A DNA stretch of 64,000 bases. It comes from Yoonia sp. (GTDB taxonomy: Bacteria > Pseudomonadota > Alphaproteobacteria > Rhodobacterales > Rhodobacteraceae). A program made the translations under genes and the position numbers. The notes under the pieces were generated by a model. It saw only the letters and a list, made by a program, of their open reading frames with translations, made no database searches and was not told the origin of the DNA. How positions within the stretch are numbered: position 1 is the first letter of the stretch; the number at the start of each line of letters is the position of its first letter. Location of the stretch: the NCBI GenBank assembly GCA_029252195.1, contig JAQXBV010000013.1:21673-85672 (forward strand). Reading direction: 5' to 3'. Positions 46,447-54,767 of the stretch are shown here, one piece after another.

Positions 46447-47178
46447 ATGCAGACGACGACCGATCTTTTCTTGGGTGGGCAGGTAAAAGCGATACAACCC
46501 GCAAAGGGGTATCGCGCGGGAATCGACGCTGTATTGCTGGCGGCGAGTGTGCCTGCCACAACAGGCGAAACCGTGCTTGAGCTTGGCTGCGGCGTTGGGA
46601 TTGCGTCACTATGTCTCGCAGCACGGGTCACGGGCGTTGCCGTGACAGGCGTCGAGTTGCAAGCCGACTATGCCGCGCTGGCGGCCCAAAACGGTTTAGA
46701 CGTTGTGCATGCCGACCTGCGCGCCCTGCCCGCCGATCTGCGCAACCGCCAATTCACCCATGTGATGATGAACCCGCCTTACTTTGATCGCGCTGCCGGC
46801 TCTGCGGCCCCAAACATGGGGCGCGATATTGCGATGGGGGGAGACACGCCCTTGGGAGACTGGATCGACGTCGCAGCAAAGCGTCTGGCACCAAAGGGAT
46901 ATTTCACGATGATCTTGCGTATCGAGCGATTGCCAGAGGTTCTTGCGGCGCTGCTGGGGCGGCTGGGTTCCGTCGTTGTGCGCCCGATTGCGGCGCGCGA
47001 AGGCTCTGCGCCACACCTGTTTTTGTTGCAAGCACGGCATTCTGGTCGGGCGCCGTTCCGACTCATGTCGCCGCTGATTATGCACGACGGCACCATGCAC
47101 GATGCAGACCGCGAAAATTATACGCCGCAGGTCCGTCAAATTCTCCGCAATGGCGCTGGCTATGCGCTCGCCGATTAA
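46447..47178 (+). CDS. tRNA1(Val) (adenine(37)-N6)-methyltransferase-like protein (TrmN6 family)
   Basis: 243 residues from ATG 46447. A SAM-binding GETVLELGCGVGIASLCLAA (about 40-59) and the adenine N6-methyltransferase motif HVMMNPPYFD (about 108-117), together with the N-terminal YRAGIDAVLLAAS, place it with TrmN6/YfiC. In E. coli YfiC methylates A37 of tRNA-Val. Substrate identity here is inferred from the family. No typical Shine-Dalgarno, but the gene is adjacent to the DUF2007 stop. Confidence 0.86.
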   Translation: MQTTTDLFLGGQVKAIQPAKGYRAGIDAVLLAASVPATTGETVLELGCGVGIASLCLAARVTGVAVTGVELQADYAALAAQNGLDVVHADLRALPADLRNRQFTHVMMNPPYFDRAAGSAAPNMGRDIAMGGDTPLGDWIDVAAKRLAPKGYFTMILRIERLPEVLAALLGRLGSVVVRPIAAREGSAPHLFLLQARHSGRAPFRLMSPLIMHDGTMHDADRENYTPQVRQILRNGAGYALAD

Positions 47179-47298
47179 TAATTTGGCAATCTTTCGCCGC
47201 AAGACTGGTTTTCGCATAAAGATGCTGCCCTGCGGCGTGACAGATCGGAAAAGATGTGGTGCAGTGGGGATGTTATTGAACACCAGAGGAGGACGACC

Positions 47299-47463
47299 AT
47301 GAGTGTGACTTCACACATCGAGCAACTTAAAAAGAAGCATCAACACCTCTCAGATTCCGTGGAGACGCTGCAGCGCAGCCCGTCTTCCACAGACGCGGAA
47401 ATCGCGGCCTTGAAAAAGCAAAAACTTATGGTCAAAGAAGAAATCAGCAAATTGAGCGCATAA
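47299..47463 (+). CDS. DUF465 (YdcH-like) small coiled-coil protein
   Basis: 54 residues, preceded by AGAGGAGGACGACC. It is one short helical hairpin: MSVTSHIEQLKKKHQHLSDS then a C-terminal IAALKKQKLMVKEEISKL, the DUF465 pattern. Function unknown; such proteins are short, charged and abundant in alphaproteobacteria. A strong terminator follows 26 bases after the stop. Confidence 0.85.
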   Translation: MSVTSHIEQLKKKHQHLSDSVETLQRSPSSTDAEIAALKKQKLMVKEEISKLSA

Positions 47464-47489
47464 CAGCGCAAATTCCATGAGTTCGATAC

Positions 47490-47521
47490 AAAAAAGGGGC
47501 CGATGAACGGCCCCTTTTTTA
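47490..47521. terminator. Bidirectional intrinsic terminator between DUF465 and phaB
   Basis: A-run, then GGGGCCG-ATGAA-CGGCCCC, then T-run. The symmetrical A/T flanks allow termination in both directions between the convergent genes ending at 47463 and 47538. Confidence 0.92.
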
Positions 47522-47537
47522 GTTTTGGCAGAGCAGG

Positions 47538-48263
47538 TTAGCTCATGTATTGGCCGCCATTCGCAGAGATTGTCGAGCCTGTGATAAAACCCGCGTCGTC
47601 GGACGCAAGGAATACAACAGTGCGTGCAATCTCGGAGGCTTCGCCCAAACGACCGACGGGAATCTGCGGCAGGATCACTTCGTTCATCACCTTTTCAGGG
47701 ATCGTGCTCATCATCTCGGTGTTGATGTAACCAGGTGCGACCACGTTCACAGTGATCCCTGCGCGGGCGCCTTCTTGGGCCAGTGACTTCGTAAAGCCGA
47801 TGTCGCCCGCCTTGGACGCGGCATAGTTCGCTTGTGCAAACTGGCCCTTCTGACCGTTGATCGAGGAGATCGTGATAATACGACCGAACTTGCGCTCGCG
47901 CATGCCTGGCCAAACAGGATGCGTCATGTTGAAGACGCCGTTCAGGTTGGTGCCGATCACTTCGTTCCACTGGGCTGGCGTCATTTTGTGGAATGGCGCA
48001 TCGCGAGTGATACCTGCGTTATTGACGAGAATCTCAACAGGACCAAGGTCGGCCACGATCTGAGCTACACCAGCGGCACATGCCTCATAATCGGCAACGT
48101 CCCACTTATAGGTCTTGATGCCAGTCTCGGCAGTAAAGGCTGCGGCCTTTTCGTCGTTACCAGCATAGGTGGCCGCGACTTGATAACCAGCATCCTTCAA
48201 AGCCATAGAAATAGCGGCGCCAATACCGCGGGAACCACCAGTGACAAGAGCAACACGGGACAT
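47538..48263 (-). CDS. phaB: Acetoacetyl-CoA reductase
   Basis: 241 residues from ATG 48263 (GGAGGAGAAAGCT upstream). An SDR enzyme: VTGGSRGIGAAISMAL (8-23), NNAGITRDAPFHKM and the catalytic YAASKAG preceded by ISSINGQKGQFAQ, with the PhaB-specific THPVWPGMRERKFGRI. It reduces acetoacetyl-CoA to (R)-3-hydroxybutyryl-CoA with NADPH, the second step of polyhydroxybutyrate synthesis. phaA lies upstream but an intrinsic terminator stands between them. Confidence 0.94.
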   Translation of the reverse strand: MSRVALVTGGSRGIGAAISMALKDAGYQVAATYAGNDEKAAAFTAETGIKTYKWDVADYEACAAGVAQIVADLGPVEILVNNAGITRDAPFHKMTPAQWNEVIGTNLNGVFNMTHPVWPGMRERKFGRIITISSINGQKGQFAQANYAASKAGDIGFTKSLAQEGARAGITVNVVAPGYINTEMMSTIPEKVMNEVILPQIPVGRLGEASEIARTVVFLASDDAGFITGSTISANGGQYMS

Positions 48264-48310
48264 AGCTTTCTCCTCCAAGAAATTCTTCATTGTAATCTTG
48301 TTATTATATC

Positions 48311-48341
48311 AAAAAAGGGCGCGCAACATTATTGCGCGCCC
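48311..48341 (-). terminator. Intrinsic terminator between phaA and phaB
   Basis: Minus strand: GGGCGCGCAA-TAATG-TTGCGCGCCC followed by TTTTTT. The 10-bp perfect stem starts 9 bases past the phaA stop, so phaA and phaB may be separate transcripts or phaB may be under partial read-through. Confidence 0.92.
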
Positions 48342-48350
48342 GTTTGGATC

Positions 48351-49526
48351 TTAGGGGCGTTCTACACAAAGAGCCACGCCCATACCGCCGCCAATGCAAA
48401 GTGTGGCGAGGCCTTTTTTCGCGCCGCGACGCTTCATTTCAAACAGGAGCGTGTTCAGAACGCGGCAGCCAGAGGCACCGATCGGGTGACCGATGGCAAT
48501 CGCGCCGCCGTTCACGTTGACGATAGCCGGATCCCAGCCCATTTCCTTGTTCACGGCACAGGCTTGTGCGGCGAAGGCTTCGTTCGCTTCGACGAGATCG
48601 AGGTCGGCGACGGACCAGCCTGCTTTTGCAAGCGCTTTGCGCGATGCAGAGATCGGGCCAACGCCCATGATGGATGGATCAAGACCGGCTGTTGCGTAGG
48701 ACGCGATGCGCGCCAATGGCTCGATGCCGCGCTTTTCGGCTTCGTCTGCGGACATGAGCAGCGTTGCAGCAGCCCCGTCGTTGAGGCCAGAGGCGTTGGC
48801 CGCGGTCACTGTGCCGTCTTTGGTGAAAGCCGGGCGCAGTTTCTGCATGGATTCGAGGGTTGCACCATGGCGGATATATTCGTCTTGATCGACGATGATG
48901 TCGCCCTTGCGGGTCTTCACGGTGAAGGCTGCGATCTCGTCAACAAAACGGCCAGCCTTTTGGGCGGCTTCGGCTTTGTTCTGGGAAGCGACCGCAAATT
49001 CGTCCTGCATTTCGCGGGTGATTTGGAACTTTTCAGCGACGTTCTCGGCCGTCTGACCCATGTGGTAATTGTTGAACGCATCCCAAAGACCGTCACGGAT
49101 CATCGTGTCGATGAAGTTCATGTCGCCCATTTTCTGACCTGTACGCAGGTTGGCAGCATGTGCGGAAAGGCTCATGTTTTCTTGACCGCCAGCGGCGACA
49201 ATTGAGGCATCGCCAAGCTGGATATGCTGGGCACCAAGCGCCACGGCGCGAAGACCAGAGCCGCAAACTTGGTTAATGCCCCAAGCGGCGCTTTCGATTG
49301 GCAGGCCTGCGTTGATGTGCGCCTGGCGCGCGGGGTTCTGCCCCTGTGCAGCGGTCAAAACCTGACCCAAAATTGTTTCGCTGACTTCGGATTTATCGAT
49401 GCCAGCACGGGCGACGACAGCCTCAAGAACGGCTGCGCCCAATTCGTGGGCTTTGGTGTTGGCGAATGCGCCGCCGAAACTTCCGACAGCAGTCCGCGCT
49501 GCGGAAGCGATAACAACATTGGTCAT
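48351..49526 (-). CDS. phaA: Acetyl-CoA acetyltransferase (beta-ketothiolase)
   Basis: 391 residues. The thiolase catalytic triad is complete: nucleophile Cys in [14 protein letters not shown] (about Cys88), His in [11 protein letters not shown] and Cys in [11 protein letters not shown] near the C terminus. It condenses two acetyl-CoA into acetoacetyl-CoA, the first step of polyhydroxybutyrate synthesis. GGAGAGGACCCATCAC precedes the ATG. The polymerase gene phaC is not in the window. Confidence 0.94.
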   Translation of the reverse strand: MTNVVIASAARTAVGSFGGAFANTKAHELGAAVLEAVVARAGIDKSEVSETILGQVLTAAQGQNPARQAHINAGLPIESAAWGINQVCGSGLRAVALGAQHIQLGDASIVAAGGQENMSLSAHAANLRTGQKMGDMNFIDTMIRDGLWDAFNNYHMGQTAENVAEKFQITREMQDEFAVASQNKAEAAQKAGRFVDEIAAFTVKTRKGDIIVDQDEYIRHGATLESMQKLRPAFTKDGTVTAANASGLNDGAAATLLMSADEAEKRGIEPLARIASYATAGLDPSIMGVGPISASRKALAKAGWSVADLDLVEANEAFAAQACAVNKEMGWDPAIVNVNGGAIAIGHPIGASGCRVLNTLLFEMKRRGAKKGLATLCIGGGMGVALCVERP

Positions 49527-49689
49527 GTGATGGGTCCTCTCCGATCAGTATTTCCCAGACAGATCGGAGCGGCGCATAGCCAGTTGAGGCGCGCAGGCCC
49601 CGCCCTGCCGCACTTCCTTTTACAAATCACATCAGGTTCGCGCAATGCGGATTCCGTTAGGTCAACTCAGCTATGCTGATAACACATAG

Positions 49690-50508
49690 TTACCTGGTCA
49701 CCTGCAGGTCGAATTTCGGAACGCCGTAATAGTATCCTTGAAGGCAATCCGCCCCCATTTTCGTGAGAAAGTCGGCTCCTGTCTTCGTTTCGATTCCATC
49801 CGCAATGACCAGCATTTCAAATTGGCGAGCGACCGTCATCAGGGCTTCGGTCAGTACTTGATTGTCAGGGTCGCTTGCGATCCCGCGAATGAACCCTTTG
49901 TCGATTTTCACCAGATCAAAGAAGAAATCCTTCAAGTGCCGAAAGGCGATAAGCCCCGCCCCGAACCCATCAAGCCCAAAGGGAATGCCACGTGGTTGCA
50001 TTTCGTCCATGAACCGGATCACGATTTCATGCAGCATCATCGCCGACGACTCGCTGATTTCGAAAATCAGCCGATTACCGAGTGCCTCCGGATCGGTAAG
50101 CCCTTGTTCGAGAATTCGCCGCCATTGGCTATCCCCAAGCGAACGCGCCGAGACGTTAATCGAAAGACGCAGGTTGGGTGATGTTTTCAAGGTTTTGAAC
50201 GCGAGTTCCAAAGTCTGACAATCAATCTGCCGGCCAAGATCGGTTTCTTCGACAACGGGCATAAAATGCGCGGCAGGAATGACCCGCCCACCCCGATCCA
50301 TCACACGAATAAGCCCTTCATAGAATGCCACTTTTCCCTGCGGCCCCGCTGTGACAATCGGTTGAAACGCCAAGCGCGCGCGCCCTGCGCCGAGCGCTTC
50401 ACGCACCAGCGTAAGCACATCCGCGTCCCTGCTGGCCATCGCATAGTGCAACGGATCGAGCAGCGCCTGTTCTTCGGTTGTAAGCGGCGAGTGGTGTGCA
50501 AGTGGCAT
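49690..50508 (-). CDS. EAL-domain protein with altered catalytic residues
   Basis: 272 residues, a stand-alone EAL domain with a 40-residue N-terminal extension and no membrane helix. The EAL motif reads EGL (E64), the metal-binding Asn118, Glu150 and Lys191 are present, but the usual DDFGTG is LDGFGAG, keeping D170 and losing the second Asp (G171), and the AEGVET Glu is D227. Cyclic di-GMP hydrolysis is therefore doubtful and it may instead bind the nucleotide as an effector. Upstream of phaA on the same strand with a 160-base spacer. Confidence 0.87.
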   Translation of the reverse strand: MPLAHHSPLTTEEQALLDPLHYAMASRDADVLTLVREALGAGRARLAFQPIVTAGPQGKVAFYEGLIRVMDRGGRVIPAAHFMPVVEETDLGRQIDCQTLELAFKTLKTSPNLRLSINVSARSLGDSQWRRILEQGLTDPEALGNRLIFEISESSAMMLHEIVIRFMDEMQPRGIPFGLDGFGAGLIAFRHLKDFFFDLVKIDKGFIRGIASDPDNQVLTEALMTVARQFEMLVIADGIETKTGADFLTKMGADCLQGYYYGVPKFDLQVTR

Positions 50509-50619
50509 GGATCAGTCCTTTTTGACCTTCCGACTTTGCCTTGCCGAGACATAACAGGTCGTTAAAGTATGGCAATCTAATCAAATGCAACAGAAAATCA
50601 GTCCAACAAAGGAGCCAGT

Positions 50620-51204
50620 ATGGAGACGCGGTGCAGTTGGGCTGGACCCGAGCAGATTTATATCGACTACCACGACACCGAATGGGGTGTGCCAGAATAT
50701 GATAGTCGCGCGCTTTGGGAAAAGCTCGTTCTCGACGGATTTCAGGCTGGCCTGAGTTGGATTACAATCTTGAGAAAGCGCGATAATTTCAGGGCCGCTT
50801 TTGCGGGGTTTGATCCAAATGTCATCGCGACATGGGGCGAAGACGACATCGCTCGCCTACTTCAGGATAAGGGCATTATCAGGCATCGCGGCAAAATCGC
50901 AGCCACGATCACCAACGCGCAGGCGTGGCAACGGATCGAGGCCGCGCAGGGCTTTGACAAATTTTTGTGGGGTTATGTCGGCGGAGTGCCACTGCGTACC
51001 ACCCTCTCGGACCGCTCTGCGATGCCGACGTTTTCGCCGCTCTCGACGCAAATTTCCAAAGACCTCAAGAAAGCAGGCTTCAAATTTTGCGGCCCCACAA
51101 TCGTTTACGCCTTCATGGAGGCAACCGGTCTGATCAACAATCACACAACCGCTTGCACGCGCCACAACGCCGTCGCGACGTTGGCCCGCTCACCAGCGCT
51201 TTAG
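50620..51204 (+). CDS. tag: DNA-3-methyladenine glycosylase I
   Basis: 194 residues. The zinc-snap residues are present: Cys5 and His18 near the N terminus (TRCSWAG, YIDYHDTEWG) and the C-terminal NNHTTAC. The sequence VPEYDSRALWEKLVLDGFQA and GLSWITILRKRDNFRAAF is highly characteristic. It removes 3-methyladenine from alkylated DNA. It overlaps moaE on the opposite strand by 15 bases at their 3' ends. Confidence 0.95.
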   Translation: METRCSWAGPEQIYIDYHDTEWGVPEYDSRALWEKLVLDGFQAGLSWITILRKRDNFRAAFAGFDPNVIATWGEDDIARLLQDKGIIRHRGKIAATITNAQAWQRIEAAQGFDKFLWGYVGGVPLRTTLSDRSAMPTFSPLSTQISKDLKKAGFKFCGPTIVYAFMEATGLINNHTTACTRHNAVATLARSPAL

Positions 51205-51630
51205 CGCCGCCTCGTCTTCGTCCTTGGGCGCGACCCAAGCCGTACCATCTGCGGTCGTTTCTTTCTTCCAGAATGGCGCGCGGGACTTGAGATAATCCAT
51301 CAAGTAATCAGCGGCGGCAAAGGCATCAGCGCGGTGCGCCGAAGCTGTCGCCACCATCATGATCGGCGCACCGACAGCAAGTATGCCGTGCCTGTGTATG
51401 ACGAGGACATCCGCCAAGGCCCAGCGCGATTGCACCTGTGTGACGATCTCGGCGATGGCTCGTTCCGTCATGCCCGGGTAGTGTTCGATTTCCATCTGAT
51501 GCAACGTGCCATCCGTGTCGCGCACGACACCGGTAAAGCTGACGACCGCGCCGACGTCTGTGCGATCCTTCACAAAGGCATTCAACTCGGCGCCGGTGTC
51601 AAACGCAGCGGCTTGCACGCGCACGGTCAT
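51190..51630 (-). CDS. moaE: Molybdopterin synthase catalytic subunit
   Basis: 146 residues. MoaE hallmarks: VVSFTGVVRDTDG (about 29-41), LEIEHYPGM-type core MEIEHYPGMTERAI, VIHRHGILAVGAP and the C-terminal PFWKKETTADG with the catalytic Lys. With MoaD it inserts the dithiolene sulfurs into precursor Z to make molybdopterin. One base separates it from moaD. Confidence 0.95.
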   Translation of the reverse strand: MTVRVQAAAFDTGAELNAFVKDRTDVGAVVSFTGVVRDTDGTLHQMEIEHYPGMTERAIAEIVTQVQSRWALADVLVIHRHGILAVGAPIMMVATASAHRADAFAAADYLMDYLKSRAPFWKKETTADGTAWVAPKDEDEAALKRW

Positions 51631-51631
51631 C

Positions 51632-51877
51632 TCAGCCGCCTGTCATTGGCGGGAAAAACGCCACTTCGCGCACCCCCGCAAGGGGCGCATCAAAATCGGA
51701 AAGTTCCTGATCCAGCGCAACCCGTAAGGCGGAAGTATCGGCAAACGCCGCGGCATAGCGGTCTTCGCGCGCGGTCAGTTCGGCGACCAAATCAGCGACG
51801 GTCACAGCCTCGGTTTGCACCTCTTCCTGAGGTAGGCCGATCCGTTCGCGGACCCATGCAAAATACATAACGTTCAT
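51632..51877 (-). CDS. moaD: Molybdopterin synthase sulfur carrier subunit
   Basis: 81 residues with a ubiquitin-like fold (YFAWVRERIGLPQEEV) and the C-terminal PPMTGG, the Gly-Gly tail that is thiocarboxylated. It carries sulfur to MoaE. Its ATG overlaps the pgsA stop by 4 bases; an alternative ATG is three codons further in. Confidence 0.93.
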   Translation of the reverse strand: MNVMYFAWVRERIGLPQEEVQTEAVTVADLVAELTAREDRYAAAFADTSALRVALDQELSDFDAPLAGVREVAFFPPMTGG

Positions 51878-52539
51878 GAGCGATCTCCCAAATAAGGTCG
51901 CGCCTTGCGGAAATAATCAGCGCCACTCAAGACGGTCAGAACCATTGCCAGCCAAAGTGTTCCAACACCCAAATACCAAGAGACCTCAAGCCCGAGCTCC
52001 AGATTGCGCAGTCCGAGCAGGTCTTCGATGTCACCCGCCAAAATGCCAAGCTGCGTGTCTTGGTCCATGCCAAAACTGCGGTCGATGAGATAATGTTCAA
52101 ACGCGCCTTTCGCAAAAAGGATCGCAATGGCAACCATCTGCACGGTCGTCTTCCATTTGGCCAAGGCCGTCACCTTGAGCGTGCCAGCGGTATCACCTAA
52201 GAATTCGCGCAAACCCGAGACAAAAACTTCGCGAAAGATAATGAAAACGGCAGGCAGCAGGATCCATGGGTTCATCCCCGAAAAGCCCGTGATAACCACA
52301 AGCGCGATAATCACCATCGCCTTATCGGCAATCGGGTCCATCATCGCGCCAAACTTCGTTTCTTGTTTCCATGCCCGCGCAAGGTAGCCGTCAACAAAGT
52401 CTGTCAGTGCGGCTGAGATAAACAACAGCAGGGCAAACCAATCGGCCAATGGCCGATTAAAATAGAGGAACATGATCGCCACACTCGGGGCGGCGAGCAA
52501 ACGCAAGAGCGTCAATATATTGGGCAAATTCCAGTTCAT
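51874..52539 (-). CDS. pgsA: CDP-diacylglycerol-glycerol-3-phosphate 3-phosphatidyltransferase
   Basis: 221 residues, several membrane helices. The CDP-alcohol phosphatidyltransferase motif D-G-x2-A-R-x8-G-x3-D-x3-D is complete in DFVDGYLARAWKQE to MMDPIADKAM. It makes phosphatidylglycerol phosphate in the inner membrane. A pgsA-moaD-moaE order is common in alphaproteobacteria; uvrC precedes it by 76 bases on the same strand. Confidence 0.94.
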   Translation of the reverse strand: MNWNLPNILTLLRLLAAPSVAIMFLYFNRPLADWFALLLFISAALTDFVDGYLARAWKQETKFGAMMDPIADKAMVIIALVVITGFSGMNPWILLPAVFIIFREVFVSGLREFLGDTAGTLKVTALAKWKTTVQMVAIAILFAKGAFEHYLIDRSFGMDQDTQLGILAGDIEDLLGLRNLELGLEVSWYLGVGTLWLAMVLTVLSGADYFRKARPYLGDRS

Positions 52540-52615
52540 GCGCCTACCTTAAGCGCTCCTCATTCAAGTGAAAAGCCGCTGTTTTTACCAGACCCAAATA
52601 TGCTCGCCGGAGGCA

Positions 52616-54484
52616 CTACCCGTTTTCATGGAAGTAATCGTAAATTTTCTGCGCCATGTTTGCTGAAACCCCTTCTACAGCGGTCAAATCCGCAAGATTT
52701 GCACGCGCGACGGCTTTAGCAGACCCGAAATGTGCGAGCAGCGCGCGCTTGCGGGCCGCGCCAACTCCCGGCACGTCATCAAGGGGCGTCGCGCCAATTG
52801 CCTTGCTCCGCTTGGCACGGTGGGTGCCAATGGCAAAGCGGTGGACCTCGTCGCGCATCCTTTGGATGAAATAGAGCACAGGATCATTGTGTCGCAGCGC
52901 CATCACAGGTTTCCCCGTGCGGTGAAACACCTCTTTGCCTGCGTCACGGTCCTCGCCTTTGGCCACGCCCACCATCGGCACGTCGCCCACGCCCAGCTTT
53001 TCCATGATTTCACGCACGGAGCTAACCTGCCCTGCCCCGCCGTCGATGAGCAACAGATCAGGCCAAAAGCCGGAGGTACGCTCGGGGTCTTCTTTCAAAA
53101 GCCGTTGGAACCTGCGGGTCATGACCTCTTTCATCATGCCAAAGTCATCGCCCGCGCTCATATCCTCGCCTTTGATGTTAAACTTGCGGTATTGGTTTTT
53201 GTCAAAGCCGTCTGGACCGGCCACAACCATCGCGCCCACGGCGAAAGCGCCTTGGATGTGCGAGTTGTCGTAGACTTCAATCCGCTTGGGCACGTTCGGC
53301 AGATCAAAAGCCTCGGCCAGCCCCTTGAGCAATTTTCCCTGGGTCGCGGTCTCCGACATCTTGCGCGCAAGGCTTTCGCGGGCGTTGCGCAGCGCGCCTT
53401 GTACCAGCTCGGCCTTTTCGCCGCGTTGTGGAATGATGATCTCGACCTTGCGACCCAGCTTTTCGGCCAAGGCCTCGGCCATCAGGTCGTCGTTGTCCAA
53501 GCCATGGCTCAGGATAATCGCGCGAGGCGGCTCGCGTGTCGTATAGAACTGCCCGACAAAGGCCTCCATGACCTCGGACGGGTCTTCCTCGCCGCTAATC
53601 CGCGGATAGTAATCGTGATTCCCCCAGTTCTGGTTGGCGCGGATAAAGAACACCTGCACGCAAGCCTGACCGCCGTCGATATGCAGGCCGATCACGTCAG
53701 CCTCTTCGGTGGATTGCGGGTTGATGCCTTGGGCGGTTTGCACTTGGGTTAGCGCCTTGATCCGATCCCGTAGGGCGGCCGCGCGTTCATATTCCATCTC
53801 CTCGGCGGCCTCGGTCATTTGTGCAGCGAGGGCTTGCTGGATGCCTTTGCTTTTACCTTGCAGGAATAATTCGGCGTCGCGCACGGTGCTGGCATAATCT
53901 TCGGGCGAAATCATACCGACACAGGGGCCGGAACAGCGCTTGATTTGATACTGCAAACAGGGCCGCGTGCGGGTTTCAAAATCGGAGTTCGTGCAATTGC
54001 GCAGCAAAAAGACCCGCTGCAATTGGTTGAGCGTGCGGTTGACGGCACCCGCACTTGCGAAGGGACCATAATAATTGCCCTTCTCCTTTTTCGCGCCGCG
54101 ATGCTTTTTGATCTGTGGATAGGCGTGATCCTTGGCCACCAGAATATTCGGGAATGATTTATCGTCGCGCAGCAGGACGTTGTAGCGCGGCTTCAGCTGC
54201 TTGATCAGGTTCTGCTCAAGCAAGAGCGCTTCTGTCTCTGTGCGCGTGGTCAGGAACATCATCGAGGCCGTCTCGTCAATCATGCGCGCAATGCGGCCAG
54301 AGTGATTACCCGGACGGGCATAGTTACTCACACGCGCGCGCAGATTTCGGGCCTTCCCGACATAAAGCACGCGGCTTTCCGCATCAAGCATCCGGTAGAC
54401 CCCCGGAGAGCCGTCAATCGTACGCAGATAGGCCGCGATGCGTGCATATCCGGTCAGTTGGGTCTCGTCGACGGGGTCGGTCAT
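52616..54484 (-). CDS. uvrC: Excinuclease ABC subunit C
   Basis: 622 residues from ATG 54484. The N-terminal GIY-YIG nuclease reads PGVYRML and VLYVGKARNL; a UvrBC domain follows (KSKGIQQALAAQMTEAAEEM), then the RNase H-like second nuclease (RIEVYDNSHIQGAFAVGAMV, LLIDGGAGQV) and C-terminal helix-hairpin-helix motifs (VPGVGAARKRALL, GVSANMAQKIY). It makes both incisions in nucleotide excision repair. The next gene upstream ends about 280 bases away. Confidence 0.95.
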   Translation of the reverse strand: MTDPVDETQLTGYARIAAYLRTIDGSPGVYRMLDAESRVLYVGKARNLRARVSNYARPGNHSGRIARMIDETASMMFLTTRTETEALLLEQNLIKQLKPRYNVLLRDDKSFPNILVAKDHAYPQIKKHRGAKKEKGNYYGPFASAGAVNRTLNQLQRVFLLRNCTNSDFETRTRPCLQYQIKRCSGPCVGMISPEDYASTVRDAELFLQGKSKGIQQALAAQMTEAAEEMEYERAAALRDRIKALTQVQTAQGINPQSTEEADVIGLHIDGGQACVQVFFIRANQNWGNHDYYPRISGEEDPSEVMEAFVGQFYTTREPPRAIILSHGLDNDDLMAEALAEKLGRKVEIIIPQRGEKAELVQGALRNARESLARKMSETATQGKLLKGLAEAFDLPNVPKRIEVYDNSHIQGAFAVGAMVVAGPDGFDKNQYRKFNIKGEDMSAGDDFGMMKEVMTRRFQRLLKEDPERTSGFWPDLLLIDGGAGQVSSVREIMEKLGVGDVPMVGVAKGEDRDAGKEVFHRTGKPVMALRHNDPVLYFIQRMRDEVHRFAIGTHRAKRSKAIGATPLDDVPGVGAARKRALLAHFGSAKAVARANLADLTAVEGVSANMAQKIYDYFHENG

Positions 54485-54556
54485 GATGGGTCCGTGATTC
54501 TGTTCTGTCTGCAATGGTATCAAGGTGGCTTCAAGAGGAAAGGCATCCACTGTTTC

Positions 54557-54565
54557 TGTGGATAA
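54557..54565. promoter_or_regulatory. Perfect DnaA-box sequence upstream of uvrC
   Basis: TGTGGATAA is the reverse complement of TTATCCACA. It lies 73 bases before the uvrC ATG, and is followed by CTCCGTGGGTAA and an AT-rich stretch to about 54740. A single 9-mer match can occur by chance in a window of this size. The rest of the 283-base spacer (54485-54767) has no gene that I can support. Confidence 0.3.
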
Positions 54566-54767
54566 CTCCGTGGGTAAAAGATTGTAGCGCTCAAAAATCC
54601 GTTGTTTTTAGCGGGCTTCGCCTGATTGCCTATTTTTTAGGCACCTAGGTAAGCGCCTGAAATAAAAAGGTAAAATATTTACAAGTTCTCAACAGGCTGA
54701 TTTCATTTACTTTTTGTAAGCCAATTGTGACAATCGCGTGATCAGGTGCACAAGTTTGCCAGCGGGG

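Noticed and set aside
47832..49205. 457-residue open frame on the plus strand
   Set aside because: Antisense to phaB and phaA; composition is typical of a reverse-strand shadow and there is no ribosome site.
52730..53752. 340-residue open frame on the plus strand
   Set aside because: Antisense to uvrC; His/Ala/Leu-rich shadow frame.
54485..54767. Possible chromosomal origin around the DnaA box
   Set aside because: Only one perfect box, no cluster of boxes, and none of the usual origin-flanking genes (hemE, dnaA, parAB, trmE) nearby.
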